DNA of 64,000 nt from Deroplatys truncata (GCA_030765065.1 CM060978.1:112015692-112079691); one strand, 5' to 3'. Shown: positions 23,066 through 35,390, counted from the first letter of the stretch. Program-made: numbers and translations. Notes: generated by a model from the sequence alone, not told the origin.

Positions 23066-23138
23066 GCCATGGTAGCTCAGTGGTTAGAACAACCGGACGG
23101 AGACCGGGAGATCCGTGGTTCAAGTCCCGGCTATGGCA
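23066..23138 (+). repeat. tRNA-like unit (right arm)
   Basis: The same 73-nt unit as the left arm with a few substitutions, facing right. An internal pol III promoter would drive transcription into the body ending at 23213. Confidence 0.7.
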
Positions 23139-23229
23139 TTGAATTCAGTCATCTGATTCTACCTTTCCAACCCTGTCCAACACACGGCTTGTGTGAAAGA
23201 ACAATTAATTCCAATAGAACTAGTTGTTT

Positions 23230-24629
23230 ACTGGACCTTTATTAAAGATTATTTTTATACAAAACTCCTGAAATAATGTATCTCCATTGAAATTTATATG
23301 GAATTGTTGGGTTAAGTGAAAGAATTATTGCCTCTACTCTAGGTGTGGCAGTAGGGAACGCTAAGAGAAGTCTGGAAAAAATATGTCAATCCCAACTGGA
23401 TACTTCCGATAGTAACGTATTCGACTGTACCCTACTCTTTGCAGTCTAGCCAGTTATTGTTTTCTTAAGCCGTAATATGAATGAATTATAAGAACCTACA
23501 ATTCAGAAGACTCTACAACCGTTCTGCTGAATACCTGAAATTTGGTCATTTAAAGCTTGTAGGCAAACTATACTAGACCTACAGTGATAGTGTAAGAGCT
23601 GTTTAATTTTAAAACAAACATAGGGATGTGGAACCATATTATGATGCGGTGATAACTCCCACCAATTTTAACTTAAAATTAAATTGTTTTAAGATTTAAC
23701 AAAAAAAACAACAACAAATAACTATATGGCGATAATATTTTAATCACTACTCTTCTATAAAAATAGGAAGCTAGACTACGAAAGAAATGTTCTTTTCTTT
23801 TCTTTTTTTTCATTCTCTCTTTATTTATTTTACTGTTCCGTTTATACCTCACCTTTAACTGCGATGGTCATATCGGCGAAGAAAGTTTATGGCGTTGCAT
23901 TTCAAGCAGATGAAGCACAAAGTTATTGTTACTTTGATAAGCGTATAAAATAAGAAGAAGCTTTGCAATAAAGTATTAACTCGGGTTACAATAATATTTC
24001 AGAATTTAATAACTTTTGTGCATAACAATTGCACAATGCAGATTGATGAGTGATGAAAACATAGGAGTAACTGTTGTAAAGGTAATACTATCATAAAACA
24101 AAGAATAGAAAAAGAAATGCATATGGTGCATAGTATTTATCATTACTCTTTTGTTTATAAAGAATAAGGTAAAAGAAATGAACATCTACATTGTGATTGT
24201 CACATTGCTAGAAAGAAATAAACTAATGCAATGAAAGGACCTGGTGTTTTAGTTTTAACTGTATAAATGAACAACCACAGGCTTCAACCAAATACAATCG
24301 CCCACAATACCGTAGGTTAGCTGTGTGGGCCTCGGCCAGGGCAGCAGCCTACAATACAACCGCCTTTTGACGCATTCTGACAATTACCCACAAACCCCCG
24401 GATGCAAGATACGGTACCGGGATCATGTCACTAAAAGATTTCCAAACAAATAGAGTCATCACTGAATAAGACCTCTTTTCTCCCTAATCCTTTAATCTAC
24501 CAGATACCCGTGAGCTTTCTCATCCTGCGGATTGGTAACTAGGCAACCCTGCATTTTACAGACGATGCGAAATGCAGGTGCTGACACTGCATTCACCAGC
24601 CCGCTGATTAGGGCTACGGTGGTGCTCGT
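23230..24629. other. Unassigned sequence
   Basis: No gene seen. A GC-richer part (24290-24620) shares AATCCGCAGG.TGAGAA..CTCACG (24510-24535, minus strand) with 29078-29106, so it probably contains an old repeat. A pyrimidine run is at 23797-23830. Confidence 0.4.
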
Positions 24630-27255
24630 CAGTGGCAGCCGATAAAGGGGGGCTGCGGGACTACAGCCCCCCAGAGCAAGTTTAATGTTGTTGCCTTAAT
24701 TGCCTAAATCGAATATATTACATTAATCTATTCAATTTAGGCAATATATATGTATGTTGCAATTCATTACAACTTGTTCATATTAGGCTGCGCGGTAAGT
24801 TCATATGTGAAGCCGCTTCTCCCTCAGAGGACTGCCAGTACAACTCGCTAACGTGCGTATTGCTTCCATTTCCTTCTCTGGTAGCCCCGCTACACGTTTC
24901 GGCTTACCGCGCATCTCTCGGTTTAGTGAACTCATTGGACTGCAATGTTTGCAGTCCCAAAAGCGGTGTTGAGTGCAATTTCGTGCGGGTTTTCTGAAAT
25001 CAGACAGTTTGTGAATATTTTCACGGCGATTCAAATATATTTTTGTTTCCTGACAGTAAAGTACAATCAACTGTGATTTTATATACTGGTGTCAATGGCG
25101 TGCTTGCAACAATGAGTAATTCAGTCGAGTATTTAAAGTCGCTTCGTTTTGGCGCTTTAACACTGCAAGAGAAATGTGACATTAAAGTGCGTGGAAGACC
25201 TACTCCTGTGTTAAATATTATTAATACTGCAACAAGCCGCCAAAAACAATATAGTAGGTGTGTCAGTCCTGAAATGTACACGAACTATGAGTGGATATGT
25301 TGCTGTGAAGTCAGCAATTCCCTTTTCTGTTTTCCTTGCCTTTTATTTGAAATTAAAGATGACGCAGCCAACATTGGGTTCAAAAGGGGGTTTCATGTCA
25401 TAAACATGAAATGTCCAAAATCCATGTTAATAACATGCTTAATTTTGCTACACTTGGGTCAGTAAATGTACAGGCATGTTTAAGCCAAGCCTATAAGGAA
25501 TCAATAGATCGTCACAACGATCAAGTCCAAAAATATAGGGACACTCTTATAAAGATAATCAACTGTGTGAAATTTTGTGGTTATCATGAGCTACCCCTAA
25601 GAGGACATGAAGAGTATGAAGGGTCGCAAAATCAAGGGGTGTTCAGGAAGTTGATTAAATACAGCAGAAATTGATTCCCTATTTAAGTGCCACCTTAACA
25701 ATTCATTTTTAAAGGAACTTCAGAGACAATAAAAAATGAGTTACTTCAGTACAGTTTTTAAGTTTGTAAAGAAAACATCGTAGAAGAAATTGAAGCAGCA
25801 GACTATATGTCTATTATGACCGACGAAACTTCAGATATTATTGACATGTTCCAGCTTATAATAGTCTTAAGGTATTGTAATGCCTTAGGTAGTCCTGTTG
25901 AGCGATTCTGGGGATGTTTTATTTCGAATGGGCAAAATTCCGATGCAATTGCAGAGTTGTAATTTCTGAGCTTAGCAATATATTAAAAGATAAGAAGAAG
26001 AAGCTCATAGGCCAAAGTTCTGATGGTGCAGTGGTAATGAGCGGGACTATCAATGGAGTGCAAGAAGTTAAGAGATGTATATCCTAATGTGTACTTTGTA
26101 CATTGCTTAGCATATCAATTAAATCTGATAATGGAGAGAGCTGCCAGGCAAAACACAAAAGCTAGGATTTTCTTTTCAAATGTTTCTGCTATACCCGCCT
26201 TCTTTTCCCGCTATCCTCACAGATCATCAGTGTTAGATTCGTGTGCTAAGAAGAGAATACTCAGTGGTGGATCAACGAGGTTGAACTACAAATCCAGGTC
26301 TGTAAATGTTCTTTACGAAAAGAAGGCATTGAAAGAATGTTTTCAAATTTTGTCAGAATCAGAGACTTCAAGCAGTGCGACAATAAATGAGGCATATGCT
26401 ATATTGGGGTATCTTGAAAATAATGAGTTTTGTTTCTGGCTTAATTTTTTTCATTTAATTATGCCTCATGTAGAAATACTGTACAATCAACTTCAGAATC
26501 GTCACATAGATGCTGCCAAAATTCCAGTGTACATATCTACTTTCACTGCTGAAATTATAAAAGTAAGAAACACAGTCGAGTCCTGTGATATGGCAGCAGA
26601 AAACCCACACAAAGGAAAAATTGTTTCAAACACACAGACCAGTGCAGCAGCAGCCAAGGTGTATGTGATGTTATATTCTCTCAATTGAATCTCCGCTTTC
26701 AGTTTAGAGAACATCTTTCTGTGTCTTCCCTGCTACAAGAATCACAGTTTGAGCAATTTAATTCAATATTTCCAGACAATGCGTTCAGTGAATGCGTAAA
26801 ACGGTTTCCAGCGTTTGATAATGACAAACTACATACAGAACTTTCAGTCATCTATTCAAGAGAAGAATTCAGGAATATTGGTGGTGCTGTAAAATTGCTT
26901 CAATATCTTAGAGCTAATAATCTTTCTTCCACTTTTTCTGAAGTGTCAAACTTTTGAAAATAGCCATTACTCTGCCGTTAACAACAAGTGAATCTGAACG
27001 CTGTTTCTCTACACTGAAAATAATTAAAACATTCCTTAGGGACACTATTGGAGAAGATAGAAAAACTGCACTTGCTATGTTGTCCATAGAAAAGGAAATG
27101 ATAGAAAACATTCCGAAGTTCAACGAGAGAGTGGTTAATAAGTTTGCTACAAAGAAAGATCGCCGTATGCAATTCATCTTCAAATAACTAAGGTAAGCTA
27201 AAATTCCAATAATCAGTGCAGTCCCCCTAGGTATAGACAACATGAGCCGCCAATG
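24630..27255 (+). mobile_element. hAT transposon, structurally complete, decayed
   Basis: The 8-bp GTGCTCGT is present at 24622-24629 and again at 27256-27263, exactly at the ends of the element. The left end reads CAGTGGCAGCCGATAAAG, and the right end inverted reads CATTGGCGGCTCATGTTG. Size 2626 bp. The inside encodes a ZMYM/DUF4371-type hAT transposase. The 8-bp duplication and CA-TGG ends are diagnostic of hAT elements. An imperfect hairpin (TTGCCTAAATCGAAT / mirrored at 24732-24743) lies in the left non-coding part. Confidence 0.9.
25110..27187 (+). pseudogene. hAT transposase (TTF zinc finger, DUF4371, dimerisation domain), broken
   Basis: Order of readable parts: TTF-type zinc finger, with NYEWICCCEVSNSLFCFPCLLF (25279-25350); a DUF4371-like N part, YRDTLIKIINCVKFCGYHELPLRGHEE (25535-25615), followed by MTDETSDI (25816) with the Asp expected for the first catalytic region; the middle region FVHCLAYQLNLIMERAA (26097-26147); and the C-terminal hAT dimerisation block LPLTTSESERCFSTLKIIKTFLRDT (26970-27045) ending with LAMLSIEKE. 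At least four frame changes or stops (near 25440, 25674, 25960, 26688, 26957) break it. In hAT elements this enzyme cuts and rejoins DNA in the nucleus; this copy cannot. Confidence 0.85.
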
Positions 27256-27426
27256 GTGCTCGTTGTTAATGTGCTCTAGTAGCCCAAGTGTTAACATACT
27301 GGAAAGTTATGGTAAAGGTCGGAAGTCCAAATTATGCCTATGAATAAATGAGTTTTTTTATTCATTTCTGTTCGTGTTTCGAGAACGTTCTAGTAAATCA
27401 CGATTTCTTTCCGAATACACTAGAAA

Positions 27427-28480
27427 GTGAATTTGCCTATAAATACGAAGTTCCAGACGTTCGTGCTCACATGGAACAATGTTTTTAATAGAGAGTATCT
27501 GGACATGCTGTTAGTATACGGGGAAGCGCAGCAGAATGCAACAGAGGCACGTCCTATACCAACAGAGGTTTCCGCAAAGAGCACCTCCTACAGATCTCAC
27601 GTTTTTGCGAGTTGTGAACTGCCTTCTGGAATCAGAAACAGTGCACAAGACTCCACATCCACGAAGAGATCACCTGTCTGTGATCAAGCAACGACGGATC
27701 GTGTGACTGTCATTCAGCACCCGCATTGTAGTACGAGGGACATTCACAGGCATTTCAATATTAGCCAATCTTCCGCGTGGAGAATACATCATGCAAAGTT
27801 TCACCCTTCAACTACACCAGGAGCTACTGTAGCCGGACCATGGACGGAGAGTGGCGTTCGCTAGGTGGATCATACGACAAACTGAACAAGATCCACATTT
27901 TTTGGCAACTATGTTATTTATAGACGAAGCAGGGTTCCACAACACAGGCCATGTAAATCGCCACAACATGCATTACTGGAGCACTGTAAACCCACATTGG
28001 ATGCGAGAGGCGGCCTTACAAGTCCGATGGGGTTTCAAAGTTTGGGCTGGTATATTCGGTGGTCATCTAATAGGCCCGTATTTTTATGATGGCCAACTCA
28101 CTGGGAATCGCTATATCCACTTCCTACAACACCAGCTGCCTACTCTACCGGATGAAGTGCCGTTGCAGAACCAATTAACTATGTGGTACCAATATGATGG
28201 GGCGCCAGCTCATTCGGCCCATCGTGTAACGGCTTATCTCAATGCCACCTATCCTGAGCGATGGATCGGACGGCATGGATCAATAGGGTGGTAAACCCGC
28301 GCACCAGATCTAAACCCATTAGATTTATTCTTGTGAGGTTATCTTAAAGATGTGGTGTACCAGGAGCGGCCAATGACCCCTCAACAGCTCAGGGAATGCA
28401 TCATCTTAGCTTGCCGTGACATCACACCGACCATGCACCCGCCGACATGGTGACCAGTTCGAACACCTATTACAATCACA
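27427..28480 (+). pseudogene. Mariner-like transposase, DUF4817 type (two main frames)
   Basis: The frame 27427-27864 holds the DUF4817 head (LDMLLVYGEAQQNATEA, then TKRSPVCDQATTDRV and HPHCSTRDIHRHFNISQSSAWRI, the DNA-binding part). The frame 27851-28294 holds the catalytic core: LFIDEAGFHNTGHVNRHNMHYWS (first acidic motif), WAGIFGGHLIGPYFYDGQLTG, and MWYQYDGAPAHSAHRVTAYLN (second Asp), followed by ERWIGR and, after a stop, APDLNPLDLFL. The third acidic region is therefore just past the stop at 28294. Only a few changes break it, so it is younger than the related copy at 12013-13406. No inverted ends were recognised. Confidence 0.8.
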
Positions 28481-28904
28481 TGGAGGAAACGGGTAAATTG
28501 TAAATGTTTATTTGTGTGATGGTCCGACATGATGACATAGTCACTGTTAAATGCACTACTTTGGGAACCAGAGAGGTTCACAACGATCATAATATAGGCT
28601 TGCAAACGTATCTAGTTTGTATGTACGTATCGCACTTTGTAAACTCTCAGAACAATTTATTGGCTTTCTTTTGTATGGAAAAATAGCTTTAAATAATAAA
28701 ATATTATTTAATGATGCCTTATGTTTGTAAGTTATAACTACAATGTTATATGCATTTACTTATGATGTTCATTAAAGCATGTTCAACAAGTATTAATTTG
28801 TGTTTTAATGAAATTCGCATAATTAAATTAATTAAGTGAAATGACACTTCCATGCCAAATTATCAGTTCTCGTTAAATTTACTAAACATAAATAGTACCT
28901 TCAA

Positions 28905-28990
28905 GTGGCAGTATTTGAATCTGGGACTTTCACCATTGAAGGCCAACGCGCACACTGTTGCGCTACGAGTGCAAATCGCTGCACGTACAG
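28905..28990 (-). repeat. tRNA-like SINE head
   Basis: The minus strand reads a block resembling a tRNA with a GTAGCGCAACAGTGTGCGCG A-box region and an AGATTCAAATACTGCC B-box region. It is not closely related to the twin units at 22.8 kb. The body was not delimited. Confidence 0.5.
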
Positions 28991-29215
28991 CGGTGCAAAG
29001 TAGTCATTTCGGCCGAAATTGATACGACGCGATGCAGTGGACAATGCTTATGGCATAGCCTCTACAACGCCGGAACTCATAACTTCTCAATCCGCAGGCT
29101 GAGAAGACTCACGCGGTGTATACATATATAAATTCCCCTTATACCTTTATTCCTGCCCCCTCAAAAGCGCGCTTCAGTCTTATCTGGACTCCGGGGTTGT
29201 ATTCATGACTTTGAC

Positions 29216-29260
29216 TTCCCTAAAGATGCCTGACGCAGTTTTCGGCGAAACTTCGGAGAA
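29216..29260 (+). ncRNA. Degenerate hammerhead-like motif, Penelope type
   Basis: CTAAAGATGCC (29220) is one base off the conserved CUGANGA core. A possible stem GCC.GA/TTCGGC and then CGAAAC (29246-29251) follow. This is the layout seen in terminal repeats of Penelope-like elements. Likely an inactive relic because of the core G to A change. Confidence 0.4.
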
Positions 29261-29344
29261 GAAAACAAATGGACTAAGGCCTACAAGCGCTAAAAACATA
29301 TACAATGGAGTTGTTAACGCCGGCCGTGAAAGCCTTAGCATTTA

Positions 29345-29615
29345 AATAAAGTTCTATGTTCAACGACGAAGCAGTATTTCACTCTTATGGTTGTATGGAT
29401 AGGCATAATAACTAGAATTTGGCAAGAGCAACCAAACATTGTCTAGAAGTGGCAATGGAACTTATCTAAGGTAAATGCGTGGACGATAAAACATTTCTTG
29501 AAACCGAGATGGAACAGACTGCGATAAAAGACACTGTTGTTTCCCAGTTAGATGGTGCACCACCCCATTTCATCATAATTTTTCGGGACCACTTCAGCTA
29601 CCAGTAACTAACCTT
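29345..29615 (+). pseudogene. Mariner-like transposase fragment
   Basis: Reads FNDEAVFHSYGCMDRHN (29357-29407), then RIWQEQPNIV and SKVNAW (29415-29490), then with an internal deletion VVSQLDGAPPHF (29538-29573). FNDEAVFH and QLDGAPPHF correspond to the first and second catalytic Asp motifs of this transposase type. Heavily damaged. Confidence 0.6.
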
Positions 29616-29639
29616 GCATGGTGCACATTTTAATGATTT

Positions 29640-30107
29640 AATACTTTTAAGATCCAAAGGTTCCAATTTATAAACTTATCTCATATGAAAATATAATTTC
29701 TTTCTTAATGTGCTCAATACTGATGCAGCAAATTCCCGATTTACATGAAATTTTTTCTAAAGAAAAACGGTGAGTAATGACCTTTCCCCATTTCCTATTT
29801 TCTGTTATATGACGTCATCAGTTTGTTGCTATTTCAAACCTAACATTCTTTTCACTAGATGGCTCAGCGATGGCAGTCTTCCTCCCTGTACCAGTTCATA
29901 TGCAAGGTTGAGGCAGTATTTTTAACACTTAAATGATTTCAGTCAAATTATATAATAAAAAATATAATAACAGCCCGCCTTAAAGCAATATGTGTATGAA
30001 ACAAAATATAAAAAGTGTATATTACAGTCATTATATATGTTTATATTATTGTATACATGTGTAACAATGTTATGTGAATGTATTACACATTTTAATAATG
30101 TAGAAGC
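29640..30107. other. Unassigned sequence
   Basis: No supported feature. Confidence 0.35.
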
Positions 30108-30555
30108 TGTGAGAATAATAGGTTAAAAGTTGCTAACAATGAGGCAACCTTGAGGCAATAATGAGTTTGAAAGTTTAAATGCTACTGGTAATTCTTGGAG
30201 CAACAATACTGTAATTTTTGTGAGTTTATAAAATAGCCAATCAGCAACCAGAAAAAAGCTTAAGTAAAATAAAAGTATTCTGTTGGATTAGGAATAGCCA
30301 ATCAGAGACTTGAAATATAGCAAAATTTACAAATCTAGAAGTCAGTTGCTTGTAGACAGCGCTCATAACTGGACGCGTTGCTTGTAGACAGTGTTGCTAA
30401 CCGGACGCGAGATGCGTCCTCGAGAAATTTAATACGTATTTCTTCAAGGTTTATAGTGAAGGACCTCTCGCGAACAGTTCCATTATGTCAGTGATCATGA
30501 TTTTTCGATCACAGTGGTAATATGAGAGGTATTTTGCTCATCACTAATCCCACAG
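30108..30555 (+). repeat. LTR-like repeat related to 20553-21259
   Basis: Starts TGTGAGAATAATAGG and shows the same order as its relative: two AGCCAATCAG motifs (30235, 30297), then a short tandem GC-richer repeat (CGTTGCTTGTAGACAG..., 30345-30410). The right end is not certain; CCCACA near 30553 is a guess. Confidence 0.45.
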
Positions 30556-30615
30556 TCTCGCAACGGAAACTTTTCAAATTTCTTTCCTGCTAGGAATAAA
30601 TATCTCCCTTTTAAA

Positions 30616-32226
30616 CTATAAGACCAAATTTAGCAAAAGACAAATTATTAAACGTACAAATAAATAAATTAAGATACGATTGAAGGAATGAATAAACGAA
30701 TGAATGAATATTCCAATATTAGGAAATGGAATAGAACCATCGTCATGTATTTTTGCAAATACCTCTTTGTCTATTCTTAAAGATAGATTCTGAATGAGTT
30801 CATTTTGTATTTGAAGATTTAGGTAGGTATTTTTGTTTTTTGCTTTCTTATTATTTAATAGAGATAAAATCTGATCATATTTGCTAAGAAGTTGAATAAC
30901 AGCAAGAAAGTTACCACTGTGATTCACCTAGTTTTTCTCTATAGCTTCGAAGGACCATAGGCATTACACATTGCTAAGGTCAGCGACACATCAACTACCC
31001 TTCTCATATTTTTTACTATAAGCTTCTTTAAATTATCTGTGATTTCTTTATTAAAATGACTTCGATCAGTGGGGTTCTTGTGTGATAAATTTAAATAATT
31101 TTCGACACCGAGGAAAAATTAGTGCTACTTTCACAATTTATTAACTCATCTTCATTATTATTAGAAACGTTGGGAAAACAAGTGCTATGTTCACATTTTA
31201 TGGACTCGCTGACGAAATTAGAGGAATCCTCTATTTTAGAAACGCCACCATTTGCAGATTTTTCATTTTCTGCAGTTTCTATGGGACCACTTTATCCGTC
31301 CCTTTTTATCAGTGAAAAATGCGAAAAATTGTTTCGAATTTCATTACCAAGGCATCCCTTTTATTAGTTTGTTTTTCGTTTTCTTTTTGTCGCTCCACTG
31401 AGGTACTTACTAGTCGGCCACGATATGAGTGCACTTGGAGGACGGAACCACTGTTTTTGTTGGCAACAACGTCAAGAACGCTGCTAGGGATCAGAAGGGG
31501 TGAGGGCCAAGGCGATAGAGGAATGTACAGTTGCACTATGAAAACAGTACTACATTTGCAGGCCTCAGCTTCACTAGTAACTGCAACTCGGAATTGAGGA
31601 TGTCCTGACTGTCTTTTCGATGCCCCGCCCACTTGTTTCGTAACTGTTTAGTTCCTCTTCCCACCGCACGCACTCATATTGTGGCCGACTAGTAGGTACA
31701 CACGCTCAGTTGACATACCAATAAAAATGGATACCCAACTTCTAAAATTAAAATATTTTACCGTACGTATAATTAATCTTCACAGTCAAAATAAGGCCTT
31801 TTTCACATTTTTTACAATATTATTGATCTAGCAGTCCTACACTCACTCCTGCGCTCACTATTCTAATGGATTTGAATGACGCGAGGAACAGAGGAAAACG
31901 GTTTGAATTTGGTATTGCCCGTTGACCTGTAAATTCAAGTAACAATGAAGAAAATAATTCTAACCACTCCTTCCATCCTATTGTTCCGCGCGGTACCTAC
32001 CGTTATTTTGGCCACAGCAGGGTTAGAGAATTCACAATGTTGTCACATTCCTCAGTACTCCCGAAATTTCAAGAAAACTATTTCTTCCCTGAATTTACAG
32101 TCTTAAAACAGAGTGCTGCATGCATGGCCTAAGCATGCGAAAATACGATATCTCGAGCCTTTGGGGGCCCTCTCGCTTGCGGCCCGCCGCATTTTGGGGG
32201 TTCCGGGGGCGGTTGCTATGCCACTG
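30616..32226 (-). mobile_element. hAT remnant (ZMYM/DUF4371 type), minus strand
   Basis: The 103-codon minus frame 30927-30616 reads SGNFLAVIQLLSKYDQIL...TYLNLQIQNELIQNLSLRIDKEV, a DUF4371 block of hAT transposases. Above it the sequence is a broken N-terminal region, interrupted by a small inverted-repeat element (31393-31712). The terminus at 32226 is GCTATGCCACTG, which inverted reads CAGTGGCATAGCAACCGCCC, a hAT end. The other end of the element was not found, so the 8-bp duplication could not be tested. The link between the coding block and this end is an inference. Confidence 0.55.
31393..31712. mobile_element. MITE-like element with about 35-bp inverted ends
   Basis: TACTAGTCGGCCACGATATG (31407) is mirrored by the complement at 31672-31697 with few mismatches. 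The pair encloses about 230 bp without coding potential. It sits inside the hAT remnant. Confidence 0.55.
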
Positions 32227-32961
32227 GTTGGTGCACACACTTCCACACCACCAGAGTGGCTCACATTTTTAGTGTTCTCATCGTAAATCAGCTCTTAAAT
32301 AAGATATACGCTGACAAGTTGGTTAAAATATCGAGGTCTTCATTGTAAATCCACAAATTATTACATTCATCATTAGCTAAATGTAAGATTACTATAAGGA
32401 AGGAGAGGAGACAAATTTTGTGTGTAAGTATTCAAGCATATATTTTGTCTCTTAATATCGGCTCTTTTTCTTCTGTCACTGAATATAGATGGTTTTACCC
32501 AGTGTTGCAAGTAGAATTTTGTTTTGGGAGGAGTTAAACATTGTTAGTACATTCACTTTTAGTGGCACTTTGTGCACAAGAAACAATTCATGAACCATTG
32601 AGGTATGGGTAGAAATGCTGCTTTATGTATAAGTGTATCTACAATTTTTTTAGATATTTCAAAATTGATTGAACTCGTGTAAAATAAGTGAACCTCCTAA
32701 AAACTTGACCATATTTAGGTGAACCGCTACTCTTATAAATTTGAAATGTTATGTATACAAGTTTCAGGAACTTTTTTTTTTTTTATAGCAAGGATAGTTA
32801 TTTTGCACAATATAAGGTTTTAAGAATAATTCATGGCAGTGATTGTTACACCACTATTGTTCAAGTCCACAGACTTTCTGCATCAACTTGTGGGAACAAA
32901 TACGAAATTTCTACTGTCGCCTTCAAATCAACCCAGAGCCATTAGTACCACAGCCTGAAAA
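32227..32961. other. Unassigned sequence
   Basis: No supported gene; the small frames at 32751-33031 are not convincing. Confidence 0.35.
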
Positions 32962-33207
32962 CTGCAGTCTTTCAAAACTATTTATGGGGTTACAGAGATT
33001 AATTGTACATAAACTACTGAATTTACATTAATGAAACCACGAACCGTGTGGATGCATGCCGCATCACCCGTGGTACACATACATACACATTGGTAGGTGT
33101 TAAAAATGAGTTCCCTGTGCATTCTCAACTGGTTTCATTAATGTGAGTTCAATAGTTTATTTACAATCATTTTCTGTAACCCCTCAAACCTTTTGAAACA
33201 CTCTGTA
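32962..33207. mobile_element. Hairpin MITE with mariner-type ends
   Basis: 246 bp. The right end inverted reads TACAGAGTGTTTCAAAAGG and the left end TGCAGTCTTTCAAAAC; the inverted arms continue inward for about 75 bp (GGGGTTACAGAGATTAATTG at 32987 against its complement at 33160-33185). The GTTTCAAAA end motif is shared with the mariner at 12013-13406, so that type of transposase may have moved it. Confidence 0.7.
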
Positions 33208-35390
33208 CAATGTGTTACAATTTATAAGATACCAAAGATGTCCTGTATTATCTATAAATATTCTGTCCTAATATTTTGGGAAGGATATAAGTGTGGCATT
33301 TTGGCTTCCTCACCTTGACATTAGCCCAGAAGAATACAGCATCTTGCATATGAAGGGAAATTGGCATCAAAGACTGTAGTTTACATCATGTGGGCCCCCC
33401 CCCCCCAAAAAAAAATGACTGGGGATTGGGCAGGCAAGGCATAGTTTTTCCTAGAAATAACATTACACAAAAGATAGTACAGTTGACCATGTTTAAAAAA
33501 TGGTAGCACCGCTTACCATTACAAAAGCCTACAAAAAGAAATGAAAGAAGAAAAGTTCTCAGTTATTATCTTTTACAGAAGCGCATCGGAATGAACATCT
33601 CACAAGAGTGCTTGGACTCAACGAACCTTTTACAATGTTGCATCAGGAGCGGCCTTAGGGCGGTGGGAATGTTGCAACAGCACCAGGCGCCGTCAAAGGG
33701 GGCAGAAAATGCAAGGATAGATCGTCTGCACAAAAAGTAAAACTCAATGACCTTATTACTACTTAAACCTACCCACCAAAATCAATTCTATACCACAGTG
33801 GATTGGGTTGTGTGCATTTCAAAGACATTCACATATAGCGTGAAATTCACACTTAATGTTATAGAAATATTAATGAGTTGAAACCAATACATGTATAATT
33901 TGTCTGTAGTACATAAATAGCAAATATTATATTACTGCTACCGACCATCACCACTTCTGTCTGCCACTGTAGCATGCCAACCCCCGGCTATTCTATTGAT
34001 GTCTCGTATTTGCTTTTGCATAGATAATAATCATACCTAAGCTGGTCTAAGGGCGACTTACATGACATCAGCATAACACCATCAATTTGAATTAGTTAAA
34101 CATGCTTTGTTATATGCCTAAACATATATTTTTGTTGTTGTTGTAAATACATTATTAGCAACGTATTGCACAATGCCTTTCTTGTTGTTATGTTTAGCAC
34201 CATCGGTAAAACAGCTAAACCTTTTTGTCTTTGTTCTTCATGTCGAAATTCCATTATCTTGAAATAGACAAAGATTTTACTAGAAACAGCTACCAGCCAT
34301 CTTTGACCATTTTTTCAAATTATCTAAGACTATTACTCCACTTGGGGTTGGGGTGGTTAGGACTTGTGAGCTTGACAAAGATAAGAAAGAGCGTGAGGAA
34401 AGTGCCACACTCTTAATGTCTTACCCATAAACAATGATTAACAGCTAAGTTATTAGCTAAATAGTTGTTTTTTAAATACTTTTTACACATAATAGTAGGT
34501 TATGATACAAGGAGTAAAAGAAGGTTTTTATTTTGTGAGTAGGAATGTTTGTGAAATTAATGTTTTGCAATCCTATGAGCACTAGTGCAATAATCTAAAG
34601 CTTTTAGCTCATGTGCACTGTGCTAGAAGTTCTACCTTTAGACCATGCTGTCTAAAAGCATTTTAGCTCTAACCAATAGCTAAACAGTGAACTTAACTAA
34701 CATCCAATTAAACATTGTCGGACCCTCGTATAAGTGCATAACTAATAAACTGGCATCACCCAAACAGCCTGTGTAGCTGTTAATTTATCTCACAAAACTC
34801 TACTAGATGTGAAAAGTTGGATAGTTAATTTGGCTTTGGAGTTGTTAGTAAAAAGCAGTTATACCCATCATACATCATACCAATACAATTTATGACAACA
34901 GATACAATTATCTTTACATCTAGCCATTCTTTTGTACTTATTTCTTCCTGAATAATGCCGAAATAAACAAAATACAGATAGGCACCTACTATGATTTTGA
35001 TCTTTCATTCAGTCCTCTGCAAAGAGTTGCTAGAGTAAAAATAATTCTGCATTAGTCAACTAAATACATCTTGAGCACTGTTTATGAGTTTAAAAAAGTT
35101 AAGCATTACTTAATTAGTTATTAGCTAAAAGTTGTTTTGAGGATGATTAAGACACTTGTGAGAAAGACAGTTAATGTTTGGAAATAAATGTAGACATGAA
35201 TTTTAGTTCTATAAAATACCCACCTTCAATCTAACTTTTGTTGTACTGTAAATACTTTTAGCTACGTTAAATACCTATTTTCGGGTGTTTAACTTTGCTA
35301 AACATATTGCTCAACTAAAATGTTTTATGCAATGCACTAATTGAATTTAGTATTAAAATTAACAGTAAAAAGACCAAAATTAGCAGTAAA
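33208..35390. other. Unassigned sequence with one hAT-like end
   Basis: No gene seen. CAGGAGCGGCCTTAGGGCGG at 33645 looks like a hAT terminus (family with CAGGGGCGG ends) but no partner end was found. A poly-C/poly-A run is at 33396-33413. The part 34440-35350 repeats TAGCTAA-like words without clear structure. Confidence 0.35.

Larger units (their letters stand above)
22786..23213 (+). mobile_element. Foldback repeat with two inverted tRNA-like units, copy 1
   Basis: Two tRNA-like 73-mers face outwards around a spacer of about 170 bp: minus strand 22896-22824 and plus strand 23066-23138. Both have an A-box-like block (GGTAGCTCAGTGGTTAGA) and a B-box (GGTTCAAATCC / GGTTCAAGTCC). The inverted similarity reaches GAAAGGTAGAATCAGA at 22786 and its complement at 23152-23168. 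The right side continues into a body that ends GAACAATTAATT (23213). Copy 2 at 56320-56622 has the same order and the same spacer (TTAAATTCTCCAACTGA), so the twin arrangement is the mobile unit, not two chance insertions. Confidence 0.75.

Noticed and set aside
22824..23138. Two possible functional tRNA genes
   Set aside because: The acceptor and T-arm look tRNA-like but the anticodon stem does not pair, and the units are part of a repeated foldback element.
33645..33990. A complete hAT element starting at CAGGAGCGGCCTTAGGG
   Set aside because: Only one terminus-like sequence is present; no partner end, duplication or coding sequence was found.
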